Below, piece by piece: positions 59,465 through 64,000 of a DNA stretch of 64,000 nucleotides. The translations under genes were made by a program, and so were the position numbers. How positions within the stretch are numbered: the first letter of the stretch is position 1; the number at the start of each line of letters is the position of its first letter. The notes under the pieces were generated by a model. That model was not told the origin of the DNA and did not search any database. It saw nothing but the letters and a program-made list of their open reading frames with translations. The stretch is from Sialis fuliginosa (taxonomy: Eukaryota; Arthropoda; Insecta; Megaloptera; Sialidae): contig OY540813.1 of the NCBI GenBank assembly GCA_961205875.1, positions 1,087,001 through 1,151,000 on the forward strand, read 5' to 3'.

Positions 59465-59640
59465 CGCAGGCCTATGTTTTAGCTTTGGATCAAAAGTGAA
59501 TTGTCCCAAAATTTCAGACTCATAGATCAAACCTGTGGACGGCGCAAACCGAGTCTTTTTCCCATTTGATTAACATGGGAAAAATTACTTTTTTACTTAC
59601 GCATGAATATCTCGTTGAAAAAATTTTTTACCAATGGATT
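59465..59640 (+). repeat. Third copy of the 10.98-kb / 13.14-kb flank repeat
   Basis: TATGTTTTAGCTTTGGATCA, AATTGTCCCAAAATTTCAGA and GGCGCAAACC-type phrases match 10995-11075 and 13155-13240. It extends further right, also matching 13240-13290 (ATGGGAAAAATTACTTTTT). Confidence 0.7.
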
Positions 59641-60409
59641 TAGAAATGTATTTTTTTTGGTCGTCACATTGAGGCTCATAACTTTGTAAGTTTTTAATAT
59701 TTTTCAATAAAAATTAGTATTGATTAAGTTGAATGTATACTTAATAAAATGTCCTTTACCCGACCCTAAAAATAATTATTAACACATGTGAAAAAAATTC
59801 CCAAACATTTTTTGACCTTGATAAAAATAGTTACAATATAGTATTTTATATTTCAATTGAAATTAATCAAACGCCAAATTTTCGAACATAACAACTTACG
59901 AATCACCTGTACAAATCCTCATCCCCACAAACACATACACACACATATATATTATTAAAATGATATCGTTTGAGAGCACAATAGCAAAGAATGAAAAATG
60001 TGGTACAATTGAGGAACATCTCATCTCGGAGAACGGATGCTGTAATGCGGTCATTTTGTTTTACTTGATGTTTTTCTGATGTTCTTTTGAGTAGACACGT
60101 AATTTAAATAAAAATCCGAGGTAGGTCTGCCATTCCGAGCACCTGTCGTTCAAATGCTGGCTGTTTACAGTAGCCAGTTTATTTAATGTCTATCCACTAA
60201 CCCTAAACTGCCTTTGCTTAGATTTATCTTGCGATTCATATGTCGTTTGTATTAATTGATATTGCATAAAGTATTGAGTGCACCAGTCTTGGATCATACT
60301 CCAGTGTTGTTTAATTAAATATACTTAATTAGAAATATTTGTTGGTATTTGATTATAGGGTATTAATGGGGTAAAAGTGAAATAAAATACAAATCTTTCA
60401 TGTTTTGCT

Positions 60410-60830
60410 TCCTCGCAATATCGAAGATACGAGACAAAAAAAATGTTCTCCGATTTCAAAATTTTAAATTGATTTATCCGTTTCACGTCAAGACAAACAC
60501 TTTTCGTTCCGTGTCTGTCTGTCTGTCCGTCCGTCTGTCCCCTGAATCCTTGTCACACGCAGAACTCATGATATAATAACTCGGATGGTTGGGTCTGGTT
60601 TTCAAAATCATCAAAATTGTGTGTAAGGGGGAGGGGTGACACCCCAAACTATTTATTTTTTCAAGATATCTCAAGAGCGACACATGTTACGTGAAAATTT
60701 TATAGAATCTTTTTTGTAGAGCATTAAATTTCCTATAATATGGGTATAAAACATTTGTGGTAAAATATTCCCTTACAAAGAACTATCTCAATTTATTTTA
60801 AAAATTCGTGTTTTGTTTTTCTAAATTGAT
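60410..60830 (-). repeat. Inverse copy of the 13990-14480 repeat
   Basis: Carries TCTGTCTGTCTGTCC (reverse of the GACA run), GAGGGGTGACACCCC and TTTCACGTCAAGACAAACAC in the inverse order of 13990-14480. Confidence 0.75.
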
Positions 60831-61435
60831 ATTGCTTGGATTTACTAGTTAAAGGTTAAACCTGTTGTAAGCGATACTGACCTTTAGGGTTGCAGACGAC
60901 TTCTGAAGCCCATAATAAATATATTTAAAAAATGTTAAAAATTTATATAAAATCTGCACCAGTAAGTTGAAAATAAAAAAAATGCCTTTTATATCTATAT
61001 ATGCACGTATATATGAAGAGGGGGTAGAGATGAGGGGGGGAGGTAGGTATTTACGCACCAGTGTCTACCAGAGCTGATCCCCATTGTTCGGGGGTAAAGA
61101 ATCCATCATACAATATGAAAGAGCAACAGATTCTCGCTTGAATCCTTTCTATTCTTTTCCTAGAGATTTCTCGTGTTTTCAGCGCCCCATATATGCACCT
61201 ATACTTATTAAACTCGCATGTACTAACCGTGTGAATTGTGTATAGCAGTGGTAACCAAAATGGGGTACACAAAAAGATACTTGGGGGTACGTCAACCGTC
61301 AAATATTATTTCAAAATACTGTGTATATATGTATTATAATTTTTTTCATCTTAGGGGTATAAATATAATATAATTTATATTGTTTCAAAAAGTACGATTC
61401 TTTATTTTATAACTTTTTTGTCGTTTGGTCCATTA

Positions 61436-61611
61436 CTGGTTTTACTTTGTCCATTACTGGAGAAATACCATAAACCAAATAAAAGGGCTATAATTTAAAA
61501 AACAAACTATATTTGATTTAATGAAATTATTAATAACATGAGTTCATGATAATTACAAAGAAACAAGCCTTTTAAAGCGTCCAAGATTGGTACCAGTACC
61601 TTATGTATAAA
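61436..61611 (+). mobile_element. MITE family 1 fragment, right end
   Basis: From CCATTACTGGTTTTACTTTG to TTGGTACCAGTACCTTA; matches the right third of 18230-18804. Confidence 0.65.
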
Positions 61612-63030
61612 AAAGTACCAATTTGCTTATAAAAATTTAAATATTTTTATCGAAACTGCTAGAAATAAAGCTATAGAAAAAACTTGTCAATTGAAAATTT
61701 TAAGTTTTACTTTAATATAACAAAAAGTGACCTTAATGTCAAACAATATTCTTCCAAGTAAAGGATTATCAAATAACCTAAGGGGAATGTGTGGAGCTCT
61801 ACTAACATGTCGCCGGCATATGTTACAACGGCCAAATCGTTGGTCCTAAGTTCGATGAAGGTAGACATAGCGCTTGTCAAGAATTCATATTTCAAAACAA
61901 TCTACTTTTTAAAATTATTTTTCCTACAGGATGATTCTAAACTGACGTACCAAATTTTAACACTTTAATTTAAAACATAGGTGTCCAACCTTTTCAACCT
62001 TCTGGGCTGCATAGCAGAAATTTACTAAGGGCCGCAGACCACAATATAAACTTTAAAACTTAAAAAATGTAGCTATGGAAACGTAATGTTTCGGTTGTAT
62101 CTTAATTAACTCTCGCTGACACTATGTTTTCAAATTGTATTGGTAGGTATATATAATTGATTCGTTGCCACAAACATATAAGCAAATAAAGAAATATCGC
62201 GGTGAGTTAAATAAGGAAAATTTAAATAATAACTTGATTTTTAAATGTAATTTATCTGAAAAAAAAAATGATATCAGAAAAGCAGTCTCACACAAATATC
62301 TGCCAAATTTACTTGCAAGAATGCACACTGTTATTTTTTTTCTAAATATAAAAAACAGTTGTAGTATTTACTTAATTTAATTTCATTTAAAAAAATCTTT
62401 TGCATGTTTTAGTTTTCTTTCGGGCGTTGATGGGTTAAAATACAAACATCTACAAGTGGCGTTAGCTATAATAGCAACTGAAACGTTCCATATCACGTCT
62501 TCAAATAAAACCATTTTATTTCAAACACTCGTTTTTACGACACAACACAAAAAAATAAATAAAAAATCATAGGCAACATAATAATCATGTTATAAAACTC
62601 AAGATTTTGGCATCGGTGAAGACAACACATTTATTATCGAGAAAGAGGGGGGGATCACGTATAAACACAATATTATTGCAGGCTTTTGCGGTGCCCGTAA
62701 AATAAACTTCGTATGAATTTTGCATCGCTATATTGCAAAATCTGATAGCTTTACACCAACATAACACGTGATATCTTCAGAAAACGATCCGATGCAAATA
62801 TATATGAACATACATACGTACGTGTATGCAATGGGGCCAAACAATGGGGGGGGGGGGGGGCATATACTTATATACGTATATCGATGTAGTATATGTAGAT
62901 AGGTATAATCTATATACATATAATAACATGTCCTGACTGATTCATCATCGCCCAGCCGAAACCCCTGGTCCTAGAAACGTGAAATTTTAAAGGTATCTTC
63001 CTTTTATGACGTAAACACCCACTAAGAAAG
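61612..63030. other. Gene-free stretch
   Basis: Contains a hAT-like end similar to 13590-13618 (GTGTCCAACCTTTTCAACCT, about 61981) and a poly-G tract at about 62845-62860. Nothing coding is supported. Confidence 0.4.
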
Positions 63031-64000
63031 GATTTTTTGATAATCAACCCCTAAGGGGTTAAAAGAAGGTGTCAAAGTTTGTATGAAAAAAATATTTTTT
63101 GGTCGGATTTACTTAAAACTTAAAATAAATACTCTTCTATACAAACAATGAAACATGTATTTCAGCATTTCCCAAAATTAAACCCTTAAGTGGGTGTTAG
63201 GGGGTTGATATGTTTGTTTAGGAAAAATATTTTTTGATCGGATTTACTTGAAACTTAAAATAAATACTCTTCAATACAAATAATGAAACACATATTTCAG
63301 CATTTCCCAAAATTCATCCCTTAAGAGGTTGCAAGGGGGTGAAAAAGTGTGTTGAGATTTTTTTTTTTGTATTCACTCGAATGAAACTTTGCACAAATAA
63401 TCTACAAGACAAATAACATTTTCGAAAATTCAACCGCTAAGGGATGACGGGGGTGTTAACTTTTTTAGATTTTGATATATTTATCTACATAACTGTTTAT
63501 GATATTAAGGTAAATTTGGACAAAATAATATTCAATAAAAATAAAAATTTCGTCATTCAACCCCTAATAGCGTAAGAGGGGGACGTGGATGGATTTTTGA
63601 TATGTTTATCTGCATAGCTGCTTAAATTATAAAGGTGAATTCCGGCAAAACAGTCTTCAATAAAAATAAAAATTTCGACATTCAACTCCTAATGGAAGCG
63701 GTCGACAAGGGGTGGGTTTCTCCAATTTTTAACTAACAATAAGTTCCGAGATATTTACGATTTTGTATAGGTAATGAATAAAAATAAATAATTATTTAAT
63801 ATTTCATCCTCTGTCCGGCGGGAAAATATTACGAGGGAGGGGGTGTTAGGGGGGAAAACAACCCCCTATCTTTCATTGGAGCCGAGATATTATACATTTT
63901 TTGACCGGATTTATTTGAAACTTAAAATAAATACTCTTCAATACAAACAAATAAATAAAATTTAAATATTTCACCCCATGTCACGTATGGAGGGTTGTAT
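63030..64000. repeat. Diverged tandem repeat array, cut by the right edge
   Basis: TCGGATTTACTTAAAACTTA followed by AAATACTCTTC recurs at about 63096, 63236 and 63903. A second unit with TCTGCATAGCTGCTTAAATT/CAATAAAAATAAAAATTTCG recurs near 63480 and 63600. Each unit carries a (C/T)AACCCCTAAGGGGTT-like phrase. Non-coding. Confidence 0.65.

Noticed and set aside
61051-61302. 83-codon minus-strand frame with a SRKRIERIQARICC stretch faintly like a LINE C-terminus
   Set aside because: Too short and too weak to assign; no neighbouring reverse-transcriptase motifs.

Overview
This is an AT-rich, intron-bearing, transposon-laden piece of an animal nuclear genome. The best guess is an insect, perhaps a hemipteran. 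The evidence is the eyegone-like Pax exons, spliced C2H2 zinc-finger genes with GT-AG introns, many hAT-type and other MITEs, a non-autonomous Helitron, and a short (CCTAA)n telomere-like run. No ribosomal RNA, tRNA, CRISPR array, prokaryotic gene or virus-derived coding region was recognised. The species cannot be named from sequence alone.

Layout. (1) 1-7.4 kb: the 5' part of a minus-strand gene. Exon 7215-7392 carries a start codon, and exon 393-677 ends in a paired-domain-like helix-turn-helix. The two join in matching phase. I read it as eyegone/twin of eyegone (Pax family), running off the left edge. Its 6.5-kb intron is full of repeats: a nested 472-bp hAT MITE and two tandem arrays. 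(2) 7.4-22.2 kb: repeats plus one decayed THAP-domain reading frame at 11.67-12.04 kb. Repeats include a MITE family with TIR TAAGGTACTGGCACCAGT, long-TIR elements, a 750-bp fold-back palindrome and a 150-bp tandem array. (3) 22.28-56.51 kb: the main feature, a head-to-tail array of twelve paralogous two-exon C2H2 zinc-finger genes, all on the minus strand, called ZNF-A to ZNF-L here. (4) 56.5-64 kb: gene-free, with tandem arrays and dispersed repeats.

The ZNF array. Each gene has a short first exon (30-36 codons, starting MIHVK) ending in a phase-0 donor, a 285-1259 bp intron, and one long exon. That exon encodes 1-3 copies of an acidic ~45-residue module followed by 6-15 near-identical CX2CX12HX3H fingers. 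Linkers are S-(N/D)-(E/Q)-R-P rather than TGEKP. The framework is nearly fixed while helix positions that contact DNA differ. Exon 1 and the acidic modules are rich in SUMO-type motifs (VKQE, VKEE, IKNEP). This looks like a lineage-specific transcription-factor family comparable in layout to vertebrate KRAB-ZNF or insect ZAD-ZNF clusters, but with a different N-terminal module. A role in silencing transposons or other targets is inference only.

The array records its own history. All twelve promoters sit beside a fossil hAT end. Ten of twelve first introns keep a CGCATGCGC-like palindrome. One finger appears to have been copied between ZNF-B and ZNF-K. ZNF-F lost its last fingers by a microhomology deletion. 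ZNF-K and ZNF-L take their last nine residues and stop codon from an inserted MITE, and a Helitron later entered the L copy, leaving a clean empty site in K.
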